Shown here piece after piece: positions 45,637 to 57,014 of a DNA stretch of 64,000 bases. The number at the start of each line of letters is the position of its first letter. Positions within the stretch are counted from its first letter, which is position 1. Made by a program: the position numbers and the translations under genes. The stretch comes from Eopsaltria australis (Eukaryota; Chordata; Aves; Passeriformes; Petroicidae): assembly GCA_034509425.1 (NCBI GenBank), contig JAVTVJ010001689.1:1-64000 (forward strand). The letters run 5' to 3'. The notes under the pieces were generated by a model. That model ran no database searches, was not told where the DNA came from, and saw only the letters and a program-made list of their open reading frames with translations.

Positions 45637-46237
45637 TGTGGTAGTTTGAAAGCAAATCAGTGAGAGGCTCAAAGTCAGAACTACAATTTAATAGGAAAAA
45701 AAGTAATAATACAAAAAAAAAAGCCAGTGACAGAGTTAGAATACAACCTGACACCCTGTCGGTCAGGGTGTTGGTAGTAGTCTACTTAGAAGGTGGTTGC
45801 AGTCCTCTGGGAGTGATAGATGTGGTTCTGTTGAAGCAATGATCCTGAGAAAGGTGTAGTTCTCCTCTGAAGGTCCAGTGGTGGTGTAGAAGGGTCTGGT
45901 CTTCCTCTGGGAATCCCGTGGAAAAAGCTGCCTATAGTGCTTCAAATCTCAGTTTATATGCAGATCGGGATACATTGGTTCCTCCCCCTGGGCGGGGCAT
46001 CTCACAATGGGATGATGGGCCACTATCTGCAATGTTTGGGGTGAGTGAAGTGCCCATCCGGCCCCAACGACTGGCCCATTAGCAAACCATTCTGCAGCCA
46101 TCAGGAACACTGCCACGCCTGGCCCTAACGACCAGCCTATTAGCAAACCGTTCTGCGGCCATCAGGAACACTGCCACGCCTGGCCCCAACATCCCACGAA
46201 GATGGTGATAGAATACATACCATTGTAACCTAAGACA
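45637..46237 (-). repeat. ERV3 5' LTR (family E)
   Basis: This 601-bp LTR starts TGTCTTAGGTTACAATGG and ends CAAACTACCACA on the minus strand. It contains a tandem-like repeat of GCCATCAGGAACACTGCC-type sequence on the plus strand near 46095-46185. The right target duplication CACGC follows at 46238. Confidence 0.93.
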
Positions 46238-46754
46238 CACGCACAAAGTCATTTAATTTGCTCAGAATTTATGAAAAGTTACCTTGCATTTCCTATAAAT
46301 TAGCAATGCATACAGAGGCAGTTTAACATGAGTCAGGTAATGCACAGCTAGTCTCTTTTTAAAAAAAATGTGGTCCTCTTTTCTTAGTCTTGCAATTCGT
46401 TGTTTACAATTTAAAATGAATATGAGTATTAATCAGGGCTCTGAACAAGCCCTTGCACTGGGGGCCACAAGGGCACCCATATGTTTTGAGAATAAAGCAT
46501 ATGTTATAACTGGAGTTGTAGAAATGTTGATGAAAACTCCCATGAGTGTTAGTTCACAGAAGATACAAGATTGGTGGCAAATTGGATGGAGGTTGATGGT
46601 AACTCTGAATGATTCTGGAAGGTAGTGTTGGGGGGTTTTGTTAGGTTTTAGTTTTTTGTTTCTTTGTTTTTTCCCATGACAGTCCATAGGATTGACTGGG
46701 GGAACTGTCAGTAGCTTTAATTCTGAGATTATCTTTAAAATTAATGTTTGGAAA
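46238..46754. other. Unassigned AT-rich flank of ERV3
   Basis: This non-coding sequence continues the pre-insertion flank from 32699. No gene was recognised. Confidence 0.4.
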
Positions 46755-46905
46755 AGTTCATAGACTCATAGGACCATAGAATGGTTTGTATTGGAAGGGA
46801 CTCATCAAGATTATTGAGTCCAACTCCTGGCCCTGCACAGGACATGCCAAGAATCACACCATGTGCCTGAAAGCATTGTCCAAAATTTAGATGCCTGTTG
46901 GTCGA
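46755..46905 (-). mobile_element. CR1 3'-end fragment
   Basis: The plus strand reads CATAGAATGGTTTGTATTGG and then the TCCAACTCCTGGCCCTGCAC type of CR1 3' region. It is a short 5'-truncated CR1 copy. Confidence 0.8.
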
Positions 46906-46927
46906 AGTGATGGTCTCAGTCTGGATC

Positions 46928-47550
46928 TGTCACGGGTGAGGGAAGCCCACACAGCATAAAGGTCAATGGGTTCAGGTAAGAAGGGCCAGGTACCTTCTCT
47001 GAGGGGGGGCGGGGCGGAGCTTAACATGGCTGATGTAACACTGTGGATCATGTGCAGTCGTCTGAGGGAAGGCCCCAGAAATGAGTGTGGGGGCACTTTG
47101 GAGGTCTTTGATGGTTTATGACACCTTCTAAGACATGACAGCTGTTTCTTACACCAGTGCACTTGAGTCAGTTATATAATCTCAGAAGGGATGAATACCT
47201 TCAGGCCTATGTGGGAATGTCCAGATACCTCCCCTGGGGGTAGAGTTTTACACCTGAGCCAATTGTGTAAGGGAGGACATTGGCGTGATAAAAAGCATTA
47301 TCCCACCTCAAAGGATCTTGCTTCTTATCAGCCTTCTCCCCCATATGGCTCAAAAAACAGCTTGTTGCTAAACAAAGGTCAACCTCCTGTGCTGGGTGCA
47401 AACTCCATCTGCACCTGGGGTGTTATGCAGATCAGAGATTTTGCCACCACACCCAAAAACTCTCCTCCTTCCCTTCGGTTAGGGGGTGCAAACTTGGCCT
47501 TAGGAAAGCACATACTGCTTTTGCAAATGGCTGATAGTTTCAGTCTCTCA
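46928..47550 (-). mobile_element. Solo LTR, family C, decayed
   Basis: The plus strand starts TGTCACGGGTGAGG and ends TTTCAGTCTCTCA, like the other two family C copies (7649-8292 and 48050-48905). It shares the GTGCAGTC-GTCTG and ATGTCCAG-CCCCTGGGGG blocks with 48050-48905. No target duplication was found. Confidence 0.6.
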
Positions 47551-47555
47551 CCCCA

Positions 47556-47884
47556 CCCCCCAACCCACCATGGGCAGGGACACCTTCCACTAGACCAGGT
47601 TGCTCAAAGCCCTGTCCAACCTGACCTTGAACACTTCCAGGGATGGGGCATCCACAACTTCTCTCAGTAACCTGTTCCAGTGCCTCACCACCCTCACAGT
47701 AAAGAATTTCTTCCCAATATCTAATCTAAACCTACCTATCCTCTTTCATTTTAAAGCCATTCCCCCTCGTCCTCTCACCATGCCCTTGTAAAAAGTCCTT
47801 CTCCAGTCTTCTTGTAGGCCCCCTTCAGGTACTGGAAGGCTTCTATAAGATCATCCTGAAGCCTTCTCTTTTCCAGGCTGAAAA
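47556..47884 (-). mobile_element. CR1 3' fragment, second copy
   Basis: The plus strand carries the typical CR1 words CCATGGGCAGGGACACCTTC, GTTGCTCAAAGCCCTGTCC and CCCTTGTAAAAAGTCCTTCT. The subtype differs from that at 46755-46905. It ends where the RNase H fragment begins. Confidence 0.88.
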
Positions 47885-47885
47885 T

Positions 47886-49055
47886 CCAGATTGAAAGCTT
47901 TTTAGATGGGAACAGCTTCATGAGAAATGGCAAAAGGATGACAGGCTATGCAGTGACCACCCAGGACAAGGTGACCGAGGCAAAGGCCCTGCCAGTAGAT
48001 GTGTCATCATAGAAAGGTGAACTGATTGCACTGACGAGGGCTCTGGACCTGTTACGATCTAATTATTAAAGTTCTTTAGAGATACCTCTGCCCGAATTAA
48101 GGTACAAGCGAGACCATATGCCAATCAATAGTATGGGTTTTATTTGATAGTAAATATGAGAGAGAGAGAGAGAGAAGAAAGGAGAAAAGGGAGAGTAGAG
48201 AGGAAAATGGGGGGGACAGAGAGGGACAGGGACAAAGAAGTATCACCAGTCCATGGGTCCCGCTGGTGTCCTGATGTCCTCTTCAGCTGGTCTCAGTGGT
48301 GGAAGTCCCCCCAAAAAACACAGAGTGCTATGGGTTAATATACACTCAAGCCAGGTGGAAATGTCCAGGCTTGTCCCCCTGGGGGAGGGGGCAGCCTCTA
48401 GCAGCAGACTCTGCTTGCATCACGTGCAGTCCTGTGGTGCAAGGCGTCTGGGGAGCACTTTGGGGGGTCTGTGATAGATTGTGACTCCCCCTCAGCTGCT
48501 TTTCACGTGAGAGTCCCGTGGATGTGGCTTGTGGGGTTGGGGAGGCTTCACAGCTGGGCCAGTTTGTGTACTGGAGGATGTGTGTGTATTGCCTCTGACC
48601 AGAGGTTACGCCATCCTCCTCTCCCCTTCAGCTGGAGACGGGCTGTGTAAACGTGGCTTCTGTGAGCTGTGCTTTGCCCCCCACCCCAAACTCAGCCAGA
48701 AATGATTCTCAGTACAGCTGGCGGCTTCAGCTTTTGTGGATGCATTCCTTTCCCTCAGGCTGAGATTGAACAATAGGCTTTTCCCTTTATCTAATCTCAG
48801 CAGTTTGACTTAGCTCAAAGTCCCAGTCAGGTATCCTCAGGGAAGCTTCTCCGACCAAAACTTTACATCAATGTTTGAGGCATGAACTATTTTCAGTCTC
48901 TGACAGGACCTGAGTGAAGGAAAGAAGGTAAATATATGGACTGACTCTAAATATGCATTTAGTGTTGTCCATGCCCATGGAGCCATCTGGAAAGAGAGAA
49001 GACCGTTGAACACTCAAGGTAATCAAATTAAACATGCTGAACAGATACTTGCCTG
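47886..49055 (+). pseudogene. pol: RNase H fragment of an ERV4-like pol, split by a solo LTR
   Basis: Sequence 47886-48049 encodes the start of RNase H (GNSFMRNGKRMTGYAVTTQD onward) and 48906-49055 the continuation (IWTDSKYAFSVVHAHGAIW onward). Both match ERV4 Pol closely. One stop (TCATAG near 48008) and the LTR break it. It is a dead fragment with no LTR of its own, in the opposite orientation to ERV4. Confidence 0.9.
48050..48905 (-). mobile_element. Solo LTR, family C, with perfect target duplication
   Basis: The plus strand starts TGTTACGATC and ends CAGTCTCTGACA. It is 856 bp, flanked by GGACC at 48045-48049 and 48906-48910. A (GA)n run lies near 48157-48185, and a reverse-complement polyadenylation signal (TTTTATTTG) puts it on the minus strand. 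Confidence 0.9.
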
Positions 49056-49315
49056 TGGTGATTGAGCAGAGGTCATGGACTTCACACAAGATGGTGGTAT
49101 GCAAAGACGTTTATTGCGCAGTGAAAGTTCTTTATATACTATCACATAAACAGGAAGTAGATCATCACAGTGTGTCCCAGTCACCTTATTCTATTTCACA
49201 TTATTACCTTTTATGGTAACAGGTAAACAATGCATTTTAAGGTAACAGACAGTGATTCTCACCTCCGACAGGTCCAGCAGTTCACAAACCCACAATGTTC
49301 TCCTACCAGTTCCCT
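49056..49315 (-). mobile_element. Possible LTR fragment, unassigned
   Basis: This AT-rich segment contains TTTATTGCGCAG (reverse complement of a polyadenylation signal) soon after its left end, and TATA-like words. It may be another minus-strand LTR piece, but no partner copy lies in the window. Confidence 0.3.
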
Positions 49316-49592
49316 TGATGCCTTACGAAAGGCTGACCTGAAACAGAAGCTGGACAGAGTTAAAAGAATAAAAGAAGTATTTATTAAAACAAGGTACACT
49401 TCGGGCAATGCAAGAGTCTCGCAGACACTATAACCAAAATGGACGCCTAGAACGAGTTTTTTGAAAAGATATAACTTCCGCCTATCTGCATATCAGAAAC
49501 CCATTCTCCAATTACAGCTTCAGGTACTGAAGTCCCATCCCTAGTTTGTCCCCTTCTCTCTGCTGCTGTCCATGGTCGTTTACATTTTGGGC
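49316..49592 (-). mobile_element. Family F LTR fragment abutting the satellite
   Basis: It starts TGATGCCTTACGAAAGG and matches the ERV4 LTRs to CATTTTGGGC, then stops abruptly. It is clearly older than the ERV4 LTRs, with many substitutions. The last 150 or so bases of the LTR are missing, replaced by the array. Confidence 0.85.
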
Positions 49593-52500
49593 AAAAAAAG
49601 GCCTTAAATATGACTCAAAAATCAACCAAAAATGACCCAAAAACGACTGGATAATGTCCCAAAACAGACCCTAAAAATCACCCCAAAATGGCCTACAAGT
49701 GACCCCAAAATCCCTTAAACATTACCCTAAAAAAGCTACAAAAATGACACAAAAACAAACAAAAAAAAAGACTAAAAACAGCCCCAAAAATGACCCAAAA
49801 ATGACCGAAAAATTGCCAAAAATTCCCTTCAAAATTACCCAAAAAACTCCACAAAAATGACCCAGAAATCACCCAAAATTCCCCCCAAAATGATCCAATA
49901 ATTGCCCAAAAATGACCCAAAAATGTCCCCAAAATGACCCAAAAATTACCCAAAAATGGCCCCAAAATTCCCGTGAATATTACCCAAAAAAGCTTGAAAA
50001 ATGGCCCCAAAAAGCAACTAAAAATAGCCCAAATACAGCCCAAAAATGACCCAAAAATGACCCAAAATGACCCAAAAATTGCCCAAACATAACCCCAAAA
50101 TAAAAAAAACATGATCCAAAAATGACCCAAAAAAGACTGAAAAATTTCCCAAAATACCCTTGAAAATTACCCAAAAAAGGCCTTAAATATGATCAATAAA
50201 ATAAACCAAAAATGACAAAAAAAAAATACCCCAAAAATAGCCCCAAAAATGGCCCAAAAATAACTCGAAAATGTCCCAAAACTGACCCAAAAAATGACCC
50301 CAAAATGGCCTACAAATGACCCAAAAATGACGGAAATATTGCCCAAAATTCCCTTGAAAATGACCCAAAAAAGGCCACAAAAATGACCCAGAAACCAAAA
50401 AGATGACTAACAATGGACCAAAAAATGACAAATAATAGCCCAATAATTGCCAAAAATGACCGAAAAATAACCCCAAAATGGCCCAAAAATGGCACAAGAA
50501 ATGACCAAAAAATAACCAAAAAATGGCCCAAAAATGACCAAAAAATAGCGCAAAAATCCCTTGAAAATTACCCAAAAAATGGCCCAAAAATGACCCAATT
50601 ATAACCCAAAAATGACGCAAAAATAATGCAAAAAATAGCCCCAAAATTCCTCCAAGAATGGTCCTAAGAATGACCCAAAAAATACCGAAAAATTGCCCAA
50701 AAAAACGTTGAAAATTACCCAAAAAATAGCCCCAAAATTCCTCCAACAATAGCCCCAAAATGACCCAAAAATGTCCCCATAACGGCCCAAAAATGGCACC
50801 AAAAATGACTCAAAAATGACCGAAATATGTCCCAAAATTCCCTTGAAAATTACTCAAAAATGACCCCAAAATGGCCCAAAAATGACCCAAAAATAACTCC
50901 AAAATGGCCAAAAAAGGCACAAAAAGTGACACCAAAATGGCCTACAAATGACCCAAAAATGACCGAAAAATAGCGCAAAACTCCCTTGAAAATTACCCAA
51001 AATAGGCCCCATAAATGACCCAAAAATCAACCAAAAGTGACCCAAAAATAAACCAAAAAATAGCCCCAAAAATGACCAAAAACTGGCCTCAAAACTGGCC
51101 CCAAAAATGACCAAAATATGACCCAAAGTTCCCTGAAAAATTACCCAAAAAATGCACCAAATTGTCCCAAAAATAAGCCAAAAAATTATCCAAAAATAGC
51201 CCAAAAATGACCAAAAAATGGCTAAATCATGGCCCCAAAACGACACAAAAATTACCCCAAAATGGCCCAAAAAATAGCCCAAAAAACGGCACCAAAAATT
51301 ACCCAAAAACTACCCAAACATGACCCCAAAAAGATCCAATAATTGCCCAAAAATGGCCCGAAATCGACACAAAAATGGCCCCAAATGACCCAAGATTGAC
51401 ACAAAAGCGGTCCAAAAACAACCAAAAAATGACCGAAAAATGGCTGAAAAAATTGCCTTCAAAACGACACAAAATACGCCACAAAAATGTCACAAAAATC
51501 GTTGAAAAATGACCCAAAAATATCCCAAAAATGAATAAAAATTGGCTAAAAAATGGCCCCCAAATGACAAAAAAAAGACCCAAAAATGGCCCAAAAACAT
51601 CCCAAAAATTTCCCCCCAAAATAATCCAATAATTACCGGAAAATGACACAAAAAAGACCCCAAAATGGCACGAAAAATGACCCAAAAATGACTGGAAAAT
51701 AGAACAAAACTCCCTTGAAAATTACCCAAAAAAAGCAACAAAAAAGGCCGCAAAAATGACCAAAAAATGGCCTTGAAATGACCTAAAAATGACCTCCAAA
51801 TAGCCCAAAAATGGCCCATAAATGACCAAAAAATGACCAAAAAATAATCCAAAAGTGACCAAAAAAACGCGGCATAAATAACCAAAAATGACCCCTGCAA
51901 ATGGCCCGAAAATGACCAAAAAAAGTCCCAAAAAAAGCCCAAAAATGTCCCAAAAATTACCCAAAAATGGCCTTGAATCGGCCCAAAAAACTGCCCCAAA
52001 AATGACGCAATCATAACCCCAAAATGAGCCAATAATTGCCCAAAAATTGCCCAAAATCGACGCAAAAATGACCCCAAAAATGACCCAAAAATGGCCTACA
52101 AATGACTCAAAAATTACACAGAAATGAACTAAAAATGACCAAAGAATGGCTAAAAAATAGCCTCAAAATTGCCCAAAAATGACCCAAAAATCACCCAAGT
52201 TCCCCCCAAAACAATACAATAATTGCACAAAAATGGCGCGAAAAATGACACAAAAATGACCCAAAAAGACCAAAAATGACCCCCAAATGGCTCAAAAATG
52301 ACCGAAAAATGATGTAATAATTTCCTAAAAATCGACCCAAAAATGATGAAAAATAGCCTCAAAAATAGCCTCAAAAAAAGCCCAAAAATGACCCAAAAAT
52401 ACCCCAAAAATGGCCCCAAAAATGACCCAAAAATGGCCCCAAAAATGACCCAAAAATTGCCCCAAAAATGACCCAAAAATTACCCAAAAATGGCCTTGAA

Positions 52501-54111
52501 TTGGCCCAAAAAATTGCCCCAAAAATGACCCAGTCATAACCCCAAAATGAGCCAATAATTGTCTAAAAATGTCCCGAAAACGGCCCAAAAATGACCCAAA
52601 ATTGACTCGAAAATGTCCCGTAAACTACCCAAAATTGACCCAAAAATAGCCTACAAATGACTCAAAAAAATTGCCCAAAAAAAAATTAAAAATTACCAAA
52701 GAATGGCTAAAAAATAGCGAAAAAATTGCCCTAAAAATGACCCAAAACGATCCAATAATTGCCCAAAATTGGCCCCAAAATGAAACAAAAATGACCCAGA
52801 AACGACCCAAAAACAGCCCCAAAAATGGGCCAAAAATGACTCGAAAATGTCCAAAAGCTGACCCAAAAAATGACCCCAAAATGGCCTACAAATGACCCAA
52901 AAATGACTGAAAAATAGCACAAAACTCCCTTGAAAATTACCCAAAAAACGGTCCAAAAATCAACCAAAAATGACCCAAAAATCAACCAAAAATGACCCAA
53001 AATGATCCAATAATTGCCCAAAATTGGCCCCAAAATGAAACAGAAATGACCCAAAAACGACCCAAAAAGGACTGAATAATTGCCCAAAATTCCCTTGAAA
53101 ATTACCAGAAAAAAGGCCCTAAATATGATCCAAAAATCAACCAAAACTGACCCAAAACTGACCCCAAAACAGCTCCAGAAATGGCCCCCAAAATGACTTG
53201 AAAATGTCCCAAAAACGACCCAAAAATGGCCTACAAATGACTCAAAAATTACACAGAAAAGAACTAAAAATGACCAAAGAATGGCTAAAAAGTAGCCCCA
53301 AAATTGCCCAAAAACGACCCAAAAATCACCCAAGCTCCCCCCAAAACAATACAATAATTGCACAAAAATGGCACGAAAAATGGCACAAAAATGAACCCAA
53401 AAAGACCAAAAATGACTCCCAACTAGCTTAAAAATGACCGAAAAATGATGTAATAATTTCCTAAAAATCGACCCAAAAATGAGCAAAAATAGCCTCAAAA
53501 ATAGCCTCAAAAGGAGCCCAAAAATGGCCCAAAAATCAACCAAAAATGTCCCAAAAATCAACCAAAAATGAGCCCAAAAATGGCTTAAAAATGGCCATGA
53601 ATCGGCCCAAAAAATTGCCCCAAAAATGACCCAATCATAACCCCAAAATGAGTCAATAATTACCCAAAAATGGCCCAAAATCGACACAAAAATGACCAAA
53701 AAATGACTCGAAAATGTCCCAAAAACGACCCAAAAACGACCCAAAAATGACCTACCAGTGACTCAAAAACTGCCCAAAAAACAACTAAAAATTACCAAAG
53801 AATGGCTAAAAAATAGCCAAAAAATTGCCCTAAAAATAACCCTAAAATGGCTAAAAAATAGCCATATTATTGCCCAAAAATTGCCCCAAAAATGACGCAA
53901 AACAATACAATAATTGCCCAAAATTGGCCCCAAATTGAAACAAAAATGACCCAGAAACGACCCAAAAACAGCCCCAAAAATGGCCCCAATAATGACTCGA
54001 AAATGTCCAAAAGCTGACCCAAAAAATGACCCCAAAATGGCCTACAAATGACCCAAAAATGACTGAAAAATAGCACAAAACTCCCTTGAAAATTACCCAA
54101 AAAATGGTCCA

Positions 54112-55700
54112 AAAATGACCCCAAAATGAAACAGAAATCAACCAAAAATCAACCAAAACTGGCCCAAAATGGTCCAATAATTGCCCAAAATTGGCCCCAA
54201 AATGAACAGAAATGACCCAAAAATGACCCAAAAAGGACTGAATAATTGCCCAAAATTCCCTTGAAAATTACCAGAAAAAAGGCCCTAAATATGATCCAAA
54301 AATCAACCAAAACTGACTGAAAACTGACCCAAAAACAGCCCAGGAAATGGCCCCCAAAATGACTTGAAAATGTCCCAAAAATGTCCCAAAAATGACTCCA
54401 AAATGGCCTCCAAATGACTCAAAAATTACAGAAAAAAGAACTAAAAATGACCAAAGAATGGCTAAAAAGTGGCCCCAAAATTGCCCCAAAAATGACCCAA
54501 AAATCACCCAAGTTCCCCCCAAAACAATACAATAACTGCACAAAAATGGCTTAAAAATGACACAAAAATGACCCCAAAAAGACCAAAAATGACCCCCAAT
54601 GGCTTAAAAATGACCGAAAAATGATGTAATAATTTCCTAAAAATCGACCCAAAAATGAGCAAAAAAAGCCTCAAAAATAGCCTCAAAAGGAGCTTAAAAA
54701 TGTTCCCAAAATAAGCCAAAAATGCCCCAAAAATTGCCCAAAAATGACTGAAAAATTGCCCATAATTCCCATGAAAATTACCAAAAAAAGGGCTAAAAAT
54801 GACCCAAAAATCAACCAAAAATGACCTAAAAATCAAACAAAAATGGCCTTGAATCGGCCCAAAAAAATGCCCCAAAAATGACCCAATCATAACCCCAAAA
54901 TGAGCCAATAATTGCCCAAAAATGGCCCAAAATCGACACAAAAATGACCCCAAAATTGACTCGAAAATGTCCCGAAAACGACCCAAAAATGACCCAAAAA
55001 TGACCTACCAATGACTCAAAAACTGCCCAAAAATAACTAAAAATGACCAAAGAATGGCTAAAAAATAGCCAAAAAATTGCCCAAAAATTGCCCCAAAAAT
55101 GACCCAAAACGATCCAATAATTGCCCAAAATTAGCCCCAAAACGAAACAAAAATGACCCAGAAACGACCCAAAAACAGCCCCAAAAATGGCCACAATAAT
55201 GACTCGAAAATGTCCAAAAGCTGACCCAAAAAATGACCCGAAAATGGCCTACAAATGACCCAAAAATGACTGAAAAATAGCACAAAACTCCCTCGAAAAT
55301 TATTCAAAAAATGGTCCAAAAATGACCCAAAAATGAACAGAAATGACCCAAAAACGACCCAAAAAGGACTGAATAATGGCCCAAAATTCCCTTGAAAATT
55401 ACCGGAAAAAAGGCCCTAAATATGATCCAAAAATCAACCAAAACTGACCCAAAACTGACCCCAAAACAGCCCCAGAAATGGCCCCCAAAATGACTTGAAA
55501 ATGTCCCAAAAATGTCCCAAAAATGTCCCAAAAACGACCCAAAAATGACCTACCAATGACTCAAAAATTACACAAAAAAGAACTAAAAATGACCAAAGAA
55601 TGGCTAAAAAATAGCCCAAAATTGCCCCAAAAATGACCCAAAAATCACCCAAGGTCCCCCCAAAACAATACAATAATTGCACAAAAATGGCACGAAAAAT
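54112..55700. repeat. Higher-order block 1, repeated at about 60108-61690
   Basis: Long stretches match at an offset of 5997-5999 bases, checked at ATGATCCAAAAATCAACC (54291 and 60288), GGAGCTTAAAAATG (near 54690 and 60688) and GACCAAAGAATGG (55045 and 61044). Only scattered differences and small indels were seen. Confidence 0.85.
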
Positions 55701-57014
55701 GACACAAAAATGACCACCAAATGGCTTAAAAATGACCGAAAAATGATGTAATAATTTCCTAAAAATGACCCCACAATGAGCAAAAATAGCCTCAAAAATA
55801 GCCCAAAAAAATTGCCACAAAAATGACCCAAAAAATGACCCAATCATAACCCCAAAATGATCCAAGAATTGCCCAAAAATGGCCCAAAATCGACGCAAAA
55901 ATGACCCCAAAAATGACTTGAAAATGTCCCAAAAATGGCCCAAAAATGACTCAAAAACTACCCAAAAAATAACTAAAAATAACCAAAAAATGGCTAAAAA
56001 ATACCCAAAAAATTGCCTAAAAATGACCCAAAAATGACCCAAAATGATCCAATAATTGCCCAAAATTGGCCCCAAAATGAAACAAAAACGACCCAGAAAC
56101 GACCCAGAAACAGCCCCAAAAATGGCCCCAGTAATGACTCGAAAATGTCCAAAAGCTGACCCAAAAAATGACCCCAAAATGGCCTACAAATGACCCAAAA
56201 ATGACTGAAAAATAGCACAAAACTCCCTTGAAAATTACCCAAAAAATGGCCCAAAAATGACCCAAAAATCGCCCAAAAATGACTCCAAAATGGCCTACAA
56301 ATGACTCAAAAATTACACAGAAAAGAACTAAAAATGACCAAAGAATGGCTAAAAAGTAGCCTCAAAATTGCCCAAAAATGACCCAAAAATCACCCAAGCT
56401 CCCCCCAAAACAATACAATAATTGCACAAAAATGGCACGAAAAATGACACAAAAATGACCCCAAAAAGACCAAAAATGACCCCCCAATGGCTTAAAAATG
56501 ACCGAAAAATGATGTAATGATTTCCAAAAATCGACGCAAAAATGAGCAAAAATGACTGAAAAATTGCCCAAAATTCCCATGAAAATTACCAAAAAAAGGG
56601 CCAAAAATTACCCAAAAATCAAACAAAATTGACCCAAAAATCAAACAAAAATGACCCAAAAATGGCCCAAAAATGGCCTTGAATCGGCCCAAAAATGACC
56701 CAATCATAACCCCAAAATGAGCCAATAATTGCCCAAAAATGGCCCAAAATCGACAAAAAAATGACCAAAAAATGACTCGAAAATGTCCCAAAAACGACCC
56801 AAAAATGACCTACAAATGACTCAAAAATTACACAAAAAAACAACTAAAAATGACCAAAGAATGGCTAAAAAATAGCCCAAAATTGCCCAAAAATGACCCA
56901 AAAATCACCCAAGTTCCCCCAAAACAATACAATAATTGCACAAAAATGGCACGAAAAATGAAACAAAAATGACCCCAAAAACACCAAAAATGACCCCCAA
57001 CTGGCTTAAAAATG
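55580..57014. repeat. Higher-order block 2, repeated at about 62566-64000
   Basis: The offset is 6986-6987 over at least 1.4 kb and near identity, checked at CCCAAGGTCCCC (near 55648 and 62634), GACTCCAAAATGGCC (56281 and 63267) and CTGGCTTAAA (57001 and 63988). The same 745- and 515-base spacings between landmarks occur in both copies. Confidence 0.87.

Larger units (their letters stand above)
32700..46237 (-). mobile_element. ERV3: provirus of the ERV1/ERV2 lineage, with ERV4 nested in its 3' LTR
   Basis: The element is bounded by a perfect 5-bp duplication CACGC (32695-32699 and 46238-46242). Read on the minus strand it runs 5' LTR (45637-46237), primer-binding site, gag, pro-pol, polypurine tract (AATAAGGGGTGGATAA, 40590-40605) and 3' LTR. 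The 3' LTR is cut into 40126-40589 and 32700-32839 by ERV4. The two LTRs differ at only a handful of positions over about 600 bp, so it is fairly young. There is no env: the integrase ends about 130 bp before the 3' LTR. Confidence 0.93.

Noticed and set aside
52731..53744. Long open frame of 337 codons on the minus strand of the satellite, and many similar ones
   Set aside because: They follow from a stop-free short repeat unit; the sequence is low-complexity and frames are not kept between repeat copies.
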